Assembly (NCBI GenBank): GCA_945882095.1
Contig: CAMCWF010000015.1
Span: forward strand, 1 to 55,829
Direction of reading: 5' to 3'
Origin: Chryseobacterium gleum
GTDB taxonomy: Bacteria > Bacteroidota > Bacteroidia > Flavobacteriales_D > Crocinitomicaceae
Length of the DNA stretch: 55,829 nt
Program-made: the position numbers and the translations under genes
Shown here: piece after piece, positions 17,371 through 26,914 of the stretch
How positions within the stretch are numbered: position 1 is the first letter of the stretch
How the letters are laid out: every line of letters starts with the position of its first letter
The notes under the pieces: model-generated
Databases searched by the model: none
Told to the model about the DNA's origin: nothing
The model's input: only the letters and a program-made list of their open reading frames with translations

Positions 17371-19835
17371 GCCTTTTTTGTGCATTCTACCACGATGGCT
17401 TCATCTACTTTTTCTTTCATTAAAGCCAAGTCCAGCACTTCCTTCATGGTTCCAATGTAATGTATTTGCAAGCCTTTTAGATACGTAGGTTGAATCTCAT
17501 CCACGTCTTGTTTGTTTTTTTCACAAAGGATGATTTCCCTAATTCCAGAACGCTTTGCGGCTAAGATTTTCTCCTTGATGCCACCCACAGGCAACACTTC
17601 TCCTCTCAAGGTGATTTCTCCTGTCATCGCGAGGTTTTTCTTTACTTTTCTTTGGGTAAAAAGGGAAGCCAATGAGGTCAACATGGTAATTCCTGCACTT
17701 GGTCCGTCCTTAGGTGTGGCGCCTTCGGGTACATGCAAATGCACATCATGCTCGTTAAAAACGCATTGGGGTAGGGAGAGCCAATCACTGTGAGATTTCA
17801 AGAACGCCAAAGCAATGACGGCACTTTCCTTCATAACATCCCCTAAATTTCCAGTTAAGGTAAGTTTTCCATTTCCTTTAGAAATCGAAGATTCAATGAA
17901 CAAAATGTCACCCCCAACCGAAGTCCATGCCAGTCCCGTTACTACGCCAGCAACCTCGTTTCCGATGGTTTTGCTACGGTTTCTTCCCGCGCCGAGGAAC
18001 GTAAATAAATCCTCCATGACGATGGTTACATTGTACGTTTCATTCGTTGCTATTTGTTTCGCACGGTTTCTAACCAATTTCGCCAGCGTTTTGTCTAAAC
18101 CCCTTACTCCTGATTCATTGGTGTAGGATTCTATGAGTTTTTCAAGTACTTTTTTATCAATGGAAAAGACCTCCTTTGACAAGCCATGCTCCTTTAATTG
18201 CTTGGGAATTAAGTGTTTTCTGGCGATTTCAATTTTCTCTTCTACGGTATATCCGTTCACTTCGATGATTTCCATACGGTCTCGCAAAGGGCCTTGGATT
18301 TCAGATAGGTTGTTTGCTGTTGCGATGAACAATACTTTCGACAAATCGAATTCATTCTCCACAAAATTGTCGTGAAAGGTGGAATTTTGTTCTGGGTCTA
18401 GTACCTCCAAAAGTGCAGAGGAGGGGTCGCCGTGGTTGCTTCTGCCCAATTTATCGATTTCATCGAGTACAAACACAGGGTTGGCAGATTCTGCTTTTTT
18501 CAAACTTTGAATCACCCTGCCTGGCATTGCGCCGATGTAGGTTTTACGGTGTCCTCGAATTTCGGCTTCGTCGTGTAAACCACCCAAAGACATGCGGACG
18601 TATTTTCTGCCCAGTGCTTCAGCGATGGATTTTCCCAATGAAGTTTTTCCGACGCCCGGAGGGCCATAAAAACACAGGATAGGGGAATTCATGTTGCCTC
18701 GGATTTTGAGTACAGCTAAATATTCCAAGATTCTTTCCTTTACTTTTTCGAGACCGAAATGGTCCCGTTCCAAAATTCGTTTTGCCCGTTTTAAATCAAG
18801 GTTGTCTTTTGTGAATTCGTTCCAGGGCAAGTCCAACAATACATCTAAAAAATTCATTTGAACGGTGTATTCCGCTCCCTGCGGGTTCATGCGTGCAAGT
18901 TTGTCCAATTCTTTGAAAAAAGATTTCTCTACTTTTTCATTCCATTTCTTGGCCATACCTCGTTCCCTGAACTCATTCAAATCTTGTTCTTGCGGATTGT
19001 CTCCCAGCTCATCTTGAATGGTTCGCATTTGTTGATGTAGGAAGTATTCTCGCTGTTGACGATCCAAATCTCTTTTAACCTTGTTCTGGATTTCGTTTCG
19101 CATTTCAAGCATCTGCACTTCCATAGTCAAGTGTTCGAGCACCATAACCACCCTTTTCTTAAGGTCCATCTCCTCGAGCATTTCTTGTTTTTTTGCCACA
19201 TCGGCATTCATGTTTGCAGAAATGAAATTCACCAAAAACGTCGGGCTGTCAATGTTTCCAATCGCAAATTGCGCCTCAGAAGGGATGTTTGGACTTTCCC
19301 GTATGATTTGCAGTGCCAAATCCTTGACGGTTTTTATCATGATGTTTAATTCCTTGTCCTTTTTGTTCATCACGGGTTCCTTAAAAACCTTAACCGTTGC
19401 TTTCATGTAGGGATCTGTTTCGGTGGGGGTGATGATTTGAAACCTACGTTTCCCTTGTATAATCACCGTTGAACTGCCGTCAGGCATTTTTAGAAGTTTA
19501 ATGATTTGTGCAACCGTACCGATGGTATTGATGTCATTAAACGAAGGAGATTCTTGTTCTTGGTTCTTCTGGGATACAACACCGATGATTTTATCACCCT
19601 TGTTTGCATCCTGGATCAGCTTGATGGATTTGTCTCTTCCAACCGTAATGGGAATTACGACCCCTGGAAAAAGCACGTTGTTTCTCAAGGGTAATATGGG
19701 GAGCTGGTTGGGAAAGGATTGGCTATTTACCGATTCTTCTTGTTCCGCCGTAATCAAAGGAATGAACTCGGCATCTCCTTCCAGGTTCGACAAATAATTG
19801 ATGTTCAAAAAATGTTCTTCCATATATTTTTTCAT
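17367..19835 (-). CDS. lon: ATP-dependent Lon protease
   Basis: Protein of 822 residues from the ATG at 19835 (MKKYMEEHFLNINYL). The LON substrate domain starts at about 40 (LPILPLRNNVLFPG), the AAA+ module carries Walker A GPPGVGKTS and Walker B PVFVLDEIDKL, and the S16 protease domain has the catalytic Ser713 in KDGPSAGIT and Lys of the GGIKEK motif about 43 residues later. Lon degrades misfolded and regulatory proteins in the cytosol. The frame stays open to 19922, but the extra 29 residues are not Lon-like, so the inner start is preferred. ATG codons at 19835 and 19823 are both possible. A strong promoter box was not found upstream. Confidence 0.95.
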   Translation of the reverse strand: MKKYMEEHFLNINYLSNLEGDAEFIPLITAEQEESVNSQSFPNQLPILPLRNNVLFPGVVIPITVGRDKSIKLIQDANKGDKIIGVVSQKNQEQESPSFNDINTIGTVAQIIKLLKMPDGSSTVIIQGKRRFQIITPTETDPYMKATVKVFKEPVMNKKDKELNIMIKTVKDLALQIIRESPNIPSEAQFAIGNIDSPTFLVNFISANMNADVAKKQEMLEEMDLKKRVVMVLEHLTMEVQMLEMRNEIQNKVKRDLDRQQREYFLHQQMRTIQDELGDNPQEQDLNEFRERGMAKKWNEKVEKSFFKELDKLARMNPQGAEYTVQMNFLDVLLDLPWNEFTKDNLDLKRAKRILERDHFGLEKVKERILEYLAVLKIRGNMNSPILCFYGPPGVGKTSLGKSIAEALGRKYVRMSLGGLHDEAEIRGHRKTYIGAMPGRVIQSLKKAESANPVFVLDEIDKLGRSNHGDPSSALLEVLDPEQNSTFHDNFVENEFDLSKVLFIATANNLSEIQGPLRDRMEIIEVNGYTVEEKIEIARKHLIPKQLKEHGLSKEVFSIDKKVLEKLIESYTNESGVRGLDKTLAKLVRNRAKQIATNETYNVTIVMEDLFTFLGAGRNRSKTIGNEVAGVVTGLAWTSVGGDILFIESSISKGNGKLTLTGNLGDVMKESAVIALAFLKSHSDWLSLPQCVFNEHDVHLHVPEGATPKDGPSAGITMLTSLASLFTQRKVKKNLAMTGEITLRGEVLPVGGIKEKILAAKRSGIREIILCEKNKQDVDEIQPTYLKGLQIHYIGTMKEVLDLALMKEKVDEAIVVECTKKA

Positions 19836-19954
19836 TTGACATTTTGGCAGAAAATTTCTTTCCCAACGACATGAATTTGCGCTTTTAAAAATGCCTACAG
19901 CGTTTTTCAACCTATATGCCAAAAGCGAAGTACGGAAATTTTGTCTGATTTACC

Positions 19955-19986
19955 TTGTCTTGCGTGACAAAAGAATTGTATTTTTA
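19955..19986 (+). promoter_or_regulatory. Candidate promoter of the PNGase F-like gene
   Basis: TTG at 19955-19957, 21-nt spacer, TATTTTTA at 19979-19986 (one mismatch from TAnnTTTG), 20 nt before the ATG at 20007. Confidence 0.4.
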
Positions 19987-20006
19987 TACACTGAATTTTT
20001 ACAATT

Positions 20007-23000
20007 ATGAATAGATTTTTACTTTTTGTTTTATTGGCAATGCTCGGCAATGGTGTTTGTGCGCAAGATACTACCTGGGTGCAAACCTTCACGTATGACT
20101 CCATAACCAACCGTCACGATCAATTTGTCTTTCCGGCGTCTTTGGATTCGCAGCGTTTTGAAAAGGTACTCATGTACTACAAGCTAAAATGCAGCCCCCT
20201 TACCACATGGGATCAATACGACTGTGGAGAATGGGATTACCTAACATATACAAGGGTTTTTGACCATACAGGAAGTTTTGATTCTGTCAAAAAGGACGGA
20301 TTTAAATACATTTCGAATTTCCACACGCCGAATGTTATTCAATACAACGATTCTACCGTTTCCAGTCAAATCATGGATTATTACCAGCGTCCTCAAAATT
20401 GGAGAACCGGAGATACCCTTCAAGATTTTACAATTAACGCAGGAAATACCTTGTCAAATTTGCCTTTTCATACCCAATCCAAAGGTGGAACCTACCAGTT
20501 TTTGGTAAGTGCGGCCTCTTTGCTTTCAGCAGGGGTGCAGCCAGGAAACCTTGAGTCGATCACTTTAAATTTTTCCAATGTAGGACTGAACGAGGGGATT
20601 CCATTTCCTAAAATCGGAATCATTGACACGACCCTTGCGGCGTTGACCAAATTGGTTCCCAATGGATTTGTAAACGTATTTAATCAACAAGTAGACTCAG
20701 GAATCCTTGTGAATGGTCCTAACAAATTTTTGTTCTATCAGCCATTTTCTTGGAATGGTACAGATAATCTTTTGGTAGAATTGAAATTTTCCACAGATTT
20801 TCCAACGCTTTCAAGTCCAAGTGTTCAATCCGAAACCACAGCTGCTTATGCAACGCCATATTTTCAAGGACGAAATGGAGCTTTGCAATTTGATGGTACC
20901 AATTACGCGATGTTGGAAATGTCAGATACCCTGTTGGGTGGGGATCTTTCCGTTGAGTTTTGGATGAAAGGAAATGGCATATCCGGAACAAATACCACCT
21001 TGTTGGAAGCGTATGACACCTTGAACAACCGTGTGCTAAACATTCACATGCCTTGGAGTAACAACAACATGTATTTTGACGCTGGAAATGCGACGGGTTA
21101 CGACCGAATCAACAAAACAATGTCTGCTGCTGAAATACAAGGGCAATGGAACCATTGGGCCTGCGTGAAAAAACAAACGACGGGTCAGATGTTTATCTTC
21201 AAAAATGGACACCTTTGGCATTCAGGAACCAATTTAAACCGTACTGCAGGGTACATCCATCGCTTTATTTTGGGTGCAAGTGCGGATCAATCCATCAAAT
21301 GGAAGGGACAATTGGATGAGTTTCGGGTGTACAATATCGCGCTGGACTCAACAACCATTCAAGCCCATTACCAGAAAAAAATAGACAACAGTCATCCAAA
21401 TTTTTCCAATTTGATGGTATATTATGATTTTGACGATGTGAATTATGCCAAAGACCGTACTCCGAATGATTTTAAGTTGATGTTGTCTGATGGTTTTGAC
21501 CTTGGGAACGGAAGCATGATCAAAGAGGTGGCACCTGTTGCTGGTGTACAGATGTTAAATGAACGTCCTGTCATCGCCTTTGGCCAAGGCGTCGTTTCGG
21601 GTGGGATGCAAAGCAGCATTTTGTTACAGCCTTTACTTCGTGAGCCGATTACCATTTTTGAACAAGCGCCCGTTCATCGTCACTTTGAGATTGTCAACAG
21701 CTTCCAAGGAGTGGAAAAGGATACATCATATGTTTTCAACCAAGTGGGTGGCGTAGTTTCTTTCACGCCCATCGGGAATAATTTGCAATGGATCAACGAT
21801 TCTATTTTCTACCATCAAAAACCCTATGAAATCGTTAAAGATGTTGAGATTGCAAGGTACATTACCCCTTATGGGATAAATTTCGATTTAGGTCCAAATG
21901 GATTTGCATGGATTTATGACGTAACGGATTACCAAATGTATTTGCATGATACCGTTGATTTGGCGGCACACAATACCCAAGAGCTTTTGGATTTGAAATT
22001 TGCTTTCATTTCTGGAATTCCACCAAGAGATGTTAAAAAACGTGAGCCCATTTGGTCCGATTGGAGGTCCTATAATTTTGCCAACATGGCCACCGATGTG
22101 GTGTTGCCCAATAAACCCGTAGTGTTATCAGATTCCGCTCAAATGTTCAAAATAAAAACACGAATGTCAGGACATGGTCAAGTGGGAAATGGTGCATGTT
22201 GTGAATGGGTGCCGAACGATCATAGAATCAATGTGGACGGCGTGAATCGCTTTAATTGGAATATTTGGCAAACCAATGAGTGTGGGGACAATCCAAACAT
22301 TGGACAAGGCGGTACTTGGCCGTATGCCCGCGAAGGATGGTGTCCTGGCGACCGAGTGAAGGAACATGAATTTGAATTGACACCCTTTGTGCAACCCGGA
22401 GATACCGTTATGTTAGATTATCAAATCAATCCGGTGCCGCCGGGTGATCCAGGCCAAGCAGGAGGGAACTACATCGCTGCGTTTGACTTGATTTCCTATA
22501 CACAGCCAAATTTTCAAAATGACGCTGCCATTGCCGATGTCCTAAATCCAAACAATTGGGAGTATTATGGCAAATTCAATCCAACCTGTTCAAATCCCAG
22601 GGTGGTTATCAAAAACACCGGTCAAACCAACCTAACTTCATGCTTCATTCGATGTTGGATTACCTATGGCAATGAAATTCAATTGAATTGGACAGGAAAT
22701 CTTGGTTTCTTAGAGGAAGAAGTCGTTGAAATCCCTGTGTTGGACAACGCATTTTGGATGGACATGGATTCAACAGAAACGTTTACGGCATATGTAAGCA
22801 ATGTCAATGGAGTTCAAGGGAATGACGATTACCTGCAGAACAGTGTAAAACAAGTTAAGTTTGATGCACCAGAGGTAATCAATGGTCCTTTCTTTGTCTG
22901 GTTAAGCACCAATAACAAAGCCGTAGAAAATTCCTACAAACTCATCGACGGTGCAGGAAACATCATTTTCCAAAGAAACCAATTGAATAATTCAACGCAA

Positions 23001-23486
23001 TACAAGGACACCTTTAACCTTGCACCAGGTTGTTACAGCATCATCATAGAAGACACGGATCACGACGGGCTGGCTTTTTGGTATTCTTCGCAAGTGGAAG
23101 GCGAAACGGCCGGGCAAATGAGAATAAGGTATGTGGGAGGTAGTTACATTGAAATGTTCCCTGGGGATTTTGGTCACTACCATCGTTATGATTTTTCAGT
23201 TGGATTCGGGGTAGGACTCACAGAGCAAAAACTAGATCATCAAATTGCTGTGTTTCCAAACCCAACCAAAGGAGAAACAACGATTGAATTGTCAGGATTT
23301 GTAAACGGTAAGGCTTCTTTGGAAATCTATGACCTCATGGGTAGAAAAATGCTGACATCTCCAATGAATTCTTCTCAGAATTTTGCAGATTGCCACCTAA
23401 ATTTATCGGATTTCCCCAACGGGAATTACATCATAAGAGTGGTTACCAATGATCAAGTGTATACAAAATCCATGGTAAAACAATAA
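20007..23486 (+). CDS. Secreted PNGase F-like protein with inserted LamG domain and T9SS tail
   Basis: Protein of 1159 residues with signal peptide (cleavage near GVCAQ). Three segments resemble the Elizabethkingia peptide-N-glycosidase F fold: KVLMYYKLKCS...DCGEWDYLTYTRVF (40-85), a block at about 615-690 opening RYITPYGINFD, and 725-830 with GACCEWVPNDHRI and PYAREGWCPGDRV. The active-site Asp (PNGase F Asp60, in EWD) matches Asp77, and Glu206 (in AEW) matches Glu733; the counterpart of Glu118 is not evident (KFAFISG in place of YTETW). Between the first two segments lie about 530 extra residues including a LamG/concanavalin-like domain (about 290-455, GALQFDGTNYAMLE to LDEFRVYN). A T9SS type A sorting domain ends the protein (VFPNPTKGETTIE to the final MVKQ). 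It may remove or bind N-glycans at the cell surface; activity is an inference. Confidence 0.75.
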   Translation: MNRFLLFVLLAMLGNGVCAQDTTWVQTFTYDSITNRHDQFVFPASLDSQRFEKVLMYYKLKCSPLTTWDQYDCGEWDYLTYTRVFDHTGSFDSVKKDGFKYISNFHTPNVIQYNDSTVSSQIMDYYQRPQNWRTGDTLQDFTINAGNTLSNLPFHTQSKGGTYQFLVSAASLLSAGVQPGNLESITLNFSNVGLNEGIPFPKIGIIDTTLAALTKLVPNGFVNVFNQQVDSGILVNGPNKFLFYQPFSWNGTDNLLVELKFSTDFPTLSSPSVQSETTAAYATPYFQGRNGALQFDGTNYAMLEMSDTLLGGDLSVEFWMKGNGISGTNTTLLEAYDTLNNRVLNIHMPWSNNNMYFDAGNATGYDRINKTMSAAEIQGQWNHWACVKKQTTGQMFIFKNGHLWHSGTNLNRTAGYIHRFILGASADQSIKWKGQLDEFRVYNIALDSTTIQAHYQKKIDNSHPNFSNLMVYYDFDDVNYAKDRTPNDFKLMLSDGFDLGNGSMIKEVAPVAGVQMLNERPVIAFGQGVVSGGMQSSILLQPLLREPITIFEQAPVHRHFEIVNSFQGVEKDTSYVFNQVGGVVSFTPIGNNLQWINDSIFYHQKPYEIVKDVEIARYITPYGINFDLGPNGFAWIYDVTDYQMYLHDTVDLAAHNTQELLDLKFAFISGIPPRDVKKREPIWSDWRSYNFANMATDVVLPNKPVVLSDSAQMFKIKTRMSGHGQVGNGACCEWVPNDHRINVDGVNRFNWNIWQTNECGDNPNIGQGGTWPYAREGWCPGDRVKEHEFELTPFVQPGDTVMLDYQINPVPPGDPGQAGGNYIAAFDLISYTQPNFQNDAAIADVLNPNNWEYYGKFNPTCSNPRVVIKNTGQTNLTSCFIRCWITYGNEIQLNWTGNLGFLEEEVVEIPVLDNAFWMDMDSTETFTAYVSNVNGVQGNDDYLQNSVKQVKFDAPEVINGPFFVWLSTNNKAVENSYKLIDGAGNIIFQRNQLNNSTQYKDTFNLAPGCYSIIIEDTDHDGLAFWYSSQVEGETAGQMRIRYVGGSYIEMFPGDFGHYHRYDFSVGFGVGLTEQKLDHQIAVFPNPTKGETTIELSGFVNGKASLEIYDLMGRKMLTSPMNSSQNFADCHLNLSDFPNGNYIIRVVTNDQVYTKSMVKQ

Positions 23487-23489
23487 GCC

Positions 23490-23588
23490 ATGGGACTGTT
23501 AAAGCTCATAAAAAATTACTTTCCTGATGTATGGCAGTACCTTGTCATTATCTTTATTTTCATCATCGCTGCGCTCATCATTCTTTAA
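23490..23588 (+). CDS. 32-residue single-pass membrane microprotein
   Basis: An ATG-to-TAA frame of 32 codons starting 3 nt after the stop of the PNGase F-like gene and ending 3 nt before the ATG of the next gene. The product starts MGLLKLIKNYFPDVWQY and continues as an unbroken hydrophobic helix rich in Ile, Val, Leu and Phe to the C-terminus, so it should be an inner-membrane microprotein with a short positively charged N-terminus. The exact packing between two large genes argues for a real gene whose translation is coupled to its neighbours. No family is recognised. It is too short for usual gene finders; it could still be a chance frame. Confidence 0.5.
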   Translation: MGLLKLIKNYFPDVWQYLVIIFIFIIAALIIL

Positions 23589-23591
23589 CAA

Positions 23592-25928
23592 ATGAAACAT
23601 CTTACCCTTGCTCTTTTCCTCTTCGTCTTTATTCAAATGCATGCGCAATTGAACATAGATTCCTTATCGCACATCTCTTACCAACAATTGCATGGAGCGG
23701 ACCTAAACGATGTTTGGGGGTATGAAGATGAATTGGGGAATGAATATGCCATCGTCGGAACCTCAAAAGGAACTTCCATTGTTGACATTTCCAACCCTTC
23801 GGCTCCTGTGGAAATATTTTGGTATCCAGGAACGGAATCCATTTGGAGAGACCCCAGTGTCCATGGTAATTACGCCTATGTGACCACGGAAGCGGAAGAT
23901 GGTATGTTGATCATTGATTTGAGTCCCTTGCCTCAGTCTAATAACCTTCCCGTTACGGTATACTCAGGTCCGCCAGGACAAACATGGACCTCAGCGCATA
24001 CGTGCTTTTGTGACGAAAATGGCTATGGGTATGTTTTTGGCAGCAACCGTGGGAATGGAGGCGTTATCATTTTAGACCTAAATAACAATCCCATGCAGCC
24101 TGACGAAGTAGGAGTGTTTGACAATTGGTATTGTCACGATGGCTACGTCCGCAATGATACCATGTACCTCGGTCATATTTTTGATGGGTTTTTTAGTTTG
24201 GTTGATGTAACATCCAAAAGTAATCCTGCGCTCATCGCTTCCCACAATACCCCAAGTAATTTTACCCATAACATTTGGCCTTCCCAATCGGGACAGTATG
24301 TTTTTACCACGGATGAGGTCTCGGGTGCATTTATCGGCGTTTATGACATCTCAAACCCTGCTGCCATTTTTGAAGTGGAAAGAATTCAGAATTCCCCAGG
24401 CGCTGGTGTGATTCCGCACAATACCCATGTACTGGGAGATTATTTGATAACCAGTTATTATTCGGATGGCATTGTTGTGCATGATTGTACCCATCCAAAC
24501 AATTTGGTGAAAGTCGGTCAATTCGATACCTACGTAGGGCAAACCCCTGGTTTTGATGGATGTTGGGGGGTGTATCCATTTTTTACCAGTGGCACCATTG
24601 TCGCTGCTGACATCACCGAAGGATTGTTTGTACTCGGCCCGCACTATCAAAAAGGAAGCTACCTTGAAGGAAATGTTACCGAAGTAGGTTCCAATGCACC
24701 GCTGAACAATGTAAAAGTTACCCTAGGGACGAATGATCAACCTGATTTCACCCTTGCAAATGGAGATTATGCGACTGGTGTTTACCAAACAGGGGCTGTA
24801 AACGTGCTTTTTGAAAAAGTGGGATACATTCCTTTTTCTACCTCGGTTAACTTGGTGCAAGGACAAACAACAACGCTAGACGCTCAGCTTGTACCGATGG
24901 ATCCCTACAATGTACTTGTGATTGTAAACGATGCGGTTACAGGCATTCCGATTTATGACGCACAAGTTCAATTGATTCACCCCTTGATTTCGCACAGCGG
25001 TACAACCAATGCCCTTGGTGAAGAAAATTTTACCCTTTACTACCAAGATAATTACCAAGTGATAGCGGGGAAATGGGGGTATAAAAATACCTGCAGCCAA
25101 ATGATGATAGATTCGCTGACCGGAACCATTACCCTTTCGCTTCAGCCAGGGTATTACGATGATTTTGCCTTGGATTTTGGATGGGCTGTAAATGGAACGG
25201 CGCATACTGGAATGTGGGAAAGAGGCGTGCCGCATGCAACTTCAAGCGGTTCCGTGGTAAATGCTGATGTCCCTTGGGATTGTGGGCAAAAATGTTTCGT
25301 TACAGGGAATGATCCGAATCTACATCCAGATTTCGACGATGTAGACCAAGGGAATACGGTTTTGAATTCGCCAATCATGGATTTGACAGGGATGCCGACG
25401 CCGCATTTCAACTATGGTAGAGGTTTTTATTGCTACTATGGTCCTCAATTGGTTGATGATACCTTGAAAGTTTTTGCAAGCAACGGGATTGAAACCGTAT
25501 TGATTGACCAAGTAAATCCTCCCCAAGGAACAGCCATGAATTGGGAATACAAAAGCGTCCCACTGGCAGGATTGCTTGCGATTACGCCCAACATGCAAAT
25601 ATTGCTTACGCTGTCGGACGAGGATCCGAATGTGAACATCACGGAGGCTGCTTTTGATGAATTTTATGTTACAAATTATAGCGTTTTAGGTAACGAGGAA
25701 ACAAGCATGGATATCGAAGTTTTTCCAAACCCTGCGAAGAATGCAGTCAACGTTTCAGGAGTGATTCCCAATGAAAATTGTAAATTATTTGATGTCTTTG
25801 GAAGGTTGGTCTACCAGGTGAAGCCAATCCATTCCTCACTTCAATTGGATTTAACATCTTTACCGAATGGAATGTATTCCTTTATGCAAAGGGATCGAAG
25901 TGTACGAATTATCAAACAAGATCAGTAG
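23592..25928 (+). CDS. Secreted choice-of-anchor B family protein with T9SS sorting domain
   Basis: Protein of 778 residues with signal peptide (MKHLTLALFLFVFIQMHAQ). The first about 350 residues are a beta-propeller-like choice-of-anchor B domain built of LVIVD-like repeats (TSKGTSIVDISNPSAPVEI, YVTTEAEDGMLIIDLS, FIGVYDISNPA). Two carboxypeptidase-regulatory/CnaB-like beta-sandwich domains follow (about 355-440 and 443-520), then a jelly-roll-like domain and a C-terminal T9SS type A sorting domain (VFPNPAKNAVNVSG ... LPNGMYSF). It is probably a cell-surface or released protein of unknown ligand. It forms a unit with the microprotein and the PNGase F-like gene. Confidence 0.82.
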   Translation: MKHLTLALFLFVFIQMHAQLNIDSLSHISYQQLHGADLNDVWGYEDELGNEYAIVGTSKGTSIVDISNPSAPVEIFWYPGTESIWRDPSVHGNYAYVTTEAEDGMLIIDLSPLPQSNNLPVTVYSGPPGQTWTSAHTCFCDENGYGYVFGSNRGNGGVIILDLNNNPMQPDEVGVFDNWYCHDGYVRNDTMYLGHIFDGFFSLVDVTSKSNPALIASHNTPSNFTHNIWPSQSGQYVFTTDEVSGAFIGVYDISNPAAIFEVERIQNSPGAGVIPHNTHVLGDYLITSYYSDGIVVHDCTHPNNLVKVGQFDTYVGQTPGFDGCWGVYPFFTSGTIVAADITEGLFVLGPHYQKGSYLEGNVTEVGSNAPLNNVKVTLGTNDQPDFTLANGDYATGVYQTGAVNVLFEKVGYIPFSTSVNLVQGQTTTLDAQLVPMDPYNVLVIVNDAVTGIPIYDAQVQLIHPLISHSGTTNALGEENFTLYYQDNYQVIAGKWGYKNTCSQMMIDSLTGTITLSLQPGYYDDFALDFGWAVNGTAHTGMWERGVPHATSSGSVVNADVPWDCGQKCFVTGNDPNLHPDFDDVDQGNTVLNSPIMDLTGMPTPHFNYGRGFYCYYGPQLVDDTLKVFASNGIETVLIDQVNPPQGTAMNWEYKSVPLAGLLAITPNMQILLTLSDEDPNVNITEAAFDEFYVTNYSVLGNEETSMDIEVFPNPAKNAVNVSGVIPNENCKLFDVFGRLVYQVKPIHSSLQLDLTSLPNGMYSFMQRDRSVRIIKQDQ

Positions 25929-25951
25929 TTTTGTCCTAAATTTATTTGAAC

Positions 25952-26914
25952 ATGCACCAAACAAGACCACAAATCTCTGTTGTCATCCCCTTGTTGAACG
26001 AAGTAGAATCTTTGCCTTCGTTGCACGAATGGTTGTTGCAAGTGTTTAAGAACAATGGTTTTTCTTATGAAGTGGTTTTTGTTGACGATGGCAGCGATGA
26101 TGGATCATGGAAAATGATTGAATCCCTTTGCGACGCAGATCCGAATACTTTTGGTGTGAAATTTCAACGAAACTACGGTAAATCAGCTGCAATGCAAGTG
26201 GGTTTTCAGCACGTGAAAGGAGACGTAGTGATTACCATGGATGCGGATTTACAAGATTCCCCTGATGAAATCCCAGCACTCTATAAAATGATTGTGGAGG
26301 ATGGATTTGACCTCGTGTCAGGTTGGAAACAAAAAAGGTATGATCCCTTATCAAAAACGCTTCCTACCAAACTTTACAACTGGGCTGCGAGAAGAATTAC
26401 AGGCATTCATCTACATGATTTTAATTGCGGTTTAAAAGCCTATCGACTCCCGGTTGTGAAAAGCATCGAAGTGTATGGTGACATGCATCGCTACATGCCC
26501 GCTTTGGCAAAATACGCTGGTTTTAAAAAGATTGGAGAAAAAGTCGTTCAGCACCAAGCCAGAAAATTTGGGGTGACGAAATTTGGATTGAACCGGTTCT
26601 TAAATGGTCCACTGGACCTCATGACTGTGGCTTTCATGGGTAAATTCGGTAAGAAACCCATGCATTTCTTCGGCGCCTTAGGCACCTTGATGTTCATTGT
26701 AGGCTTTGGATTTGGGTTTTTCCTGGGAATCGATAAGCTGTTCATTCATACCAATGGAATTAAATTGGCACAACGCACAGAATTTTTTGTTTCCCTTACG
26801 GCCATGCTGATGGGATTACAGTTCTTTTTGACAGGTTTTATCGCCGAGTTGATGGGACGAAATGCGTCGTCAAGAAACAATTACCTCATCGAAGAAAAAT
26901 CAGGATGGGATTGA
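25952..26914 (+). CDS. Family 2 glycosyltransferase, polyprenyl-phosphate type
   Basis: Protein of 320 residues. The GT-A domain shows VVIPLLNE, VFVDDGSDDGSW, FQRNYGKSAAMQ, the metal-binding TMDADLQDSPDE and FNCGLKAYR. Two C-terminal membrane helices (about 230-255 and 275-300) match the DPM1/ArnC/GtrB group that moves a sugar onto undecaprenyl phosphate at the cytoplasmic face. The ATG at 25952 is chosen over a TTG at 25946. That TTG belongs to a near -7 sequence, TTTATTTG (25941-25948), 3 nt before the ATG. It overlaps the next gene by 10 nt and starts a glycan-related operon. Confidence 0.88.
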   Translation: MHQTRPQISVVIPLLNEVESLPSLHEWLLQVFKNNGFSYEVVFVDDGSDDGSWKMIESLCDADPNTFGVKFQRNYGKSAAMQVGFQHVKGDVVITMDADLQDSPDEIPALYKMIVEDGFDLVSGWKQKRYDPLSKTLPTKLYNWAARRITGIHLHDFNCGLKAYRLPVVKSIEVYGDMHRYMPALAKYAGFKKIGEKVVQHQARKFGVTKFGLNRFLNGPLDLMTVAFMGKFGKKPMHFFGALGTLMFIVGFGFGFFLGIDKLFIHTNGIKLAQRTEFFVSLTAMLMGLQFFLTGFIAELMGRNASSRNNYLIEEKSGWD

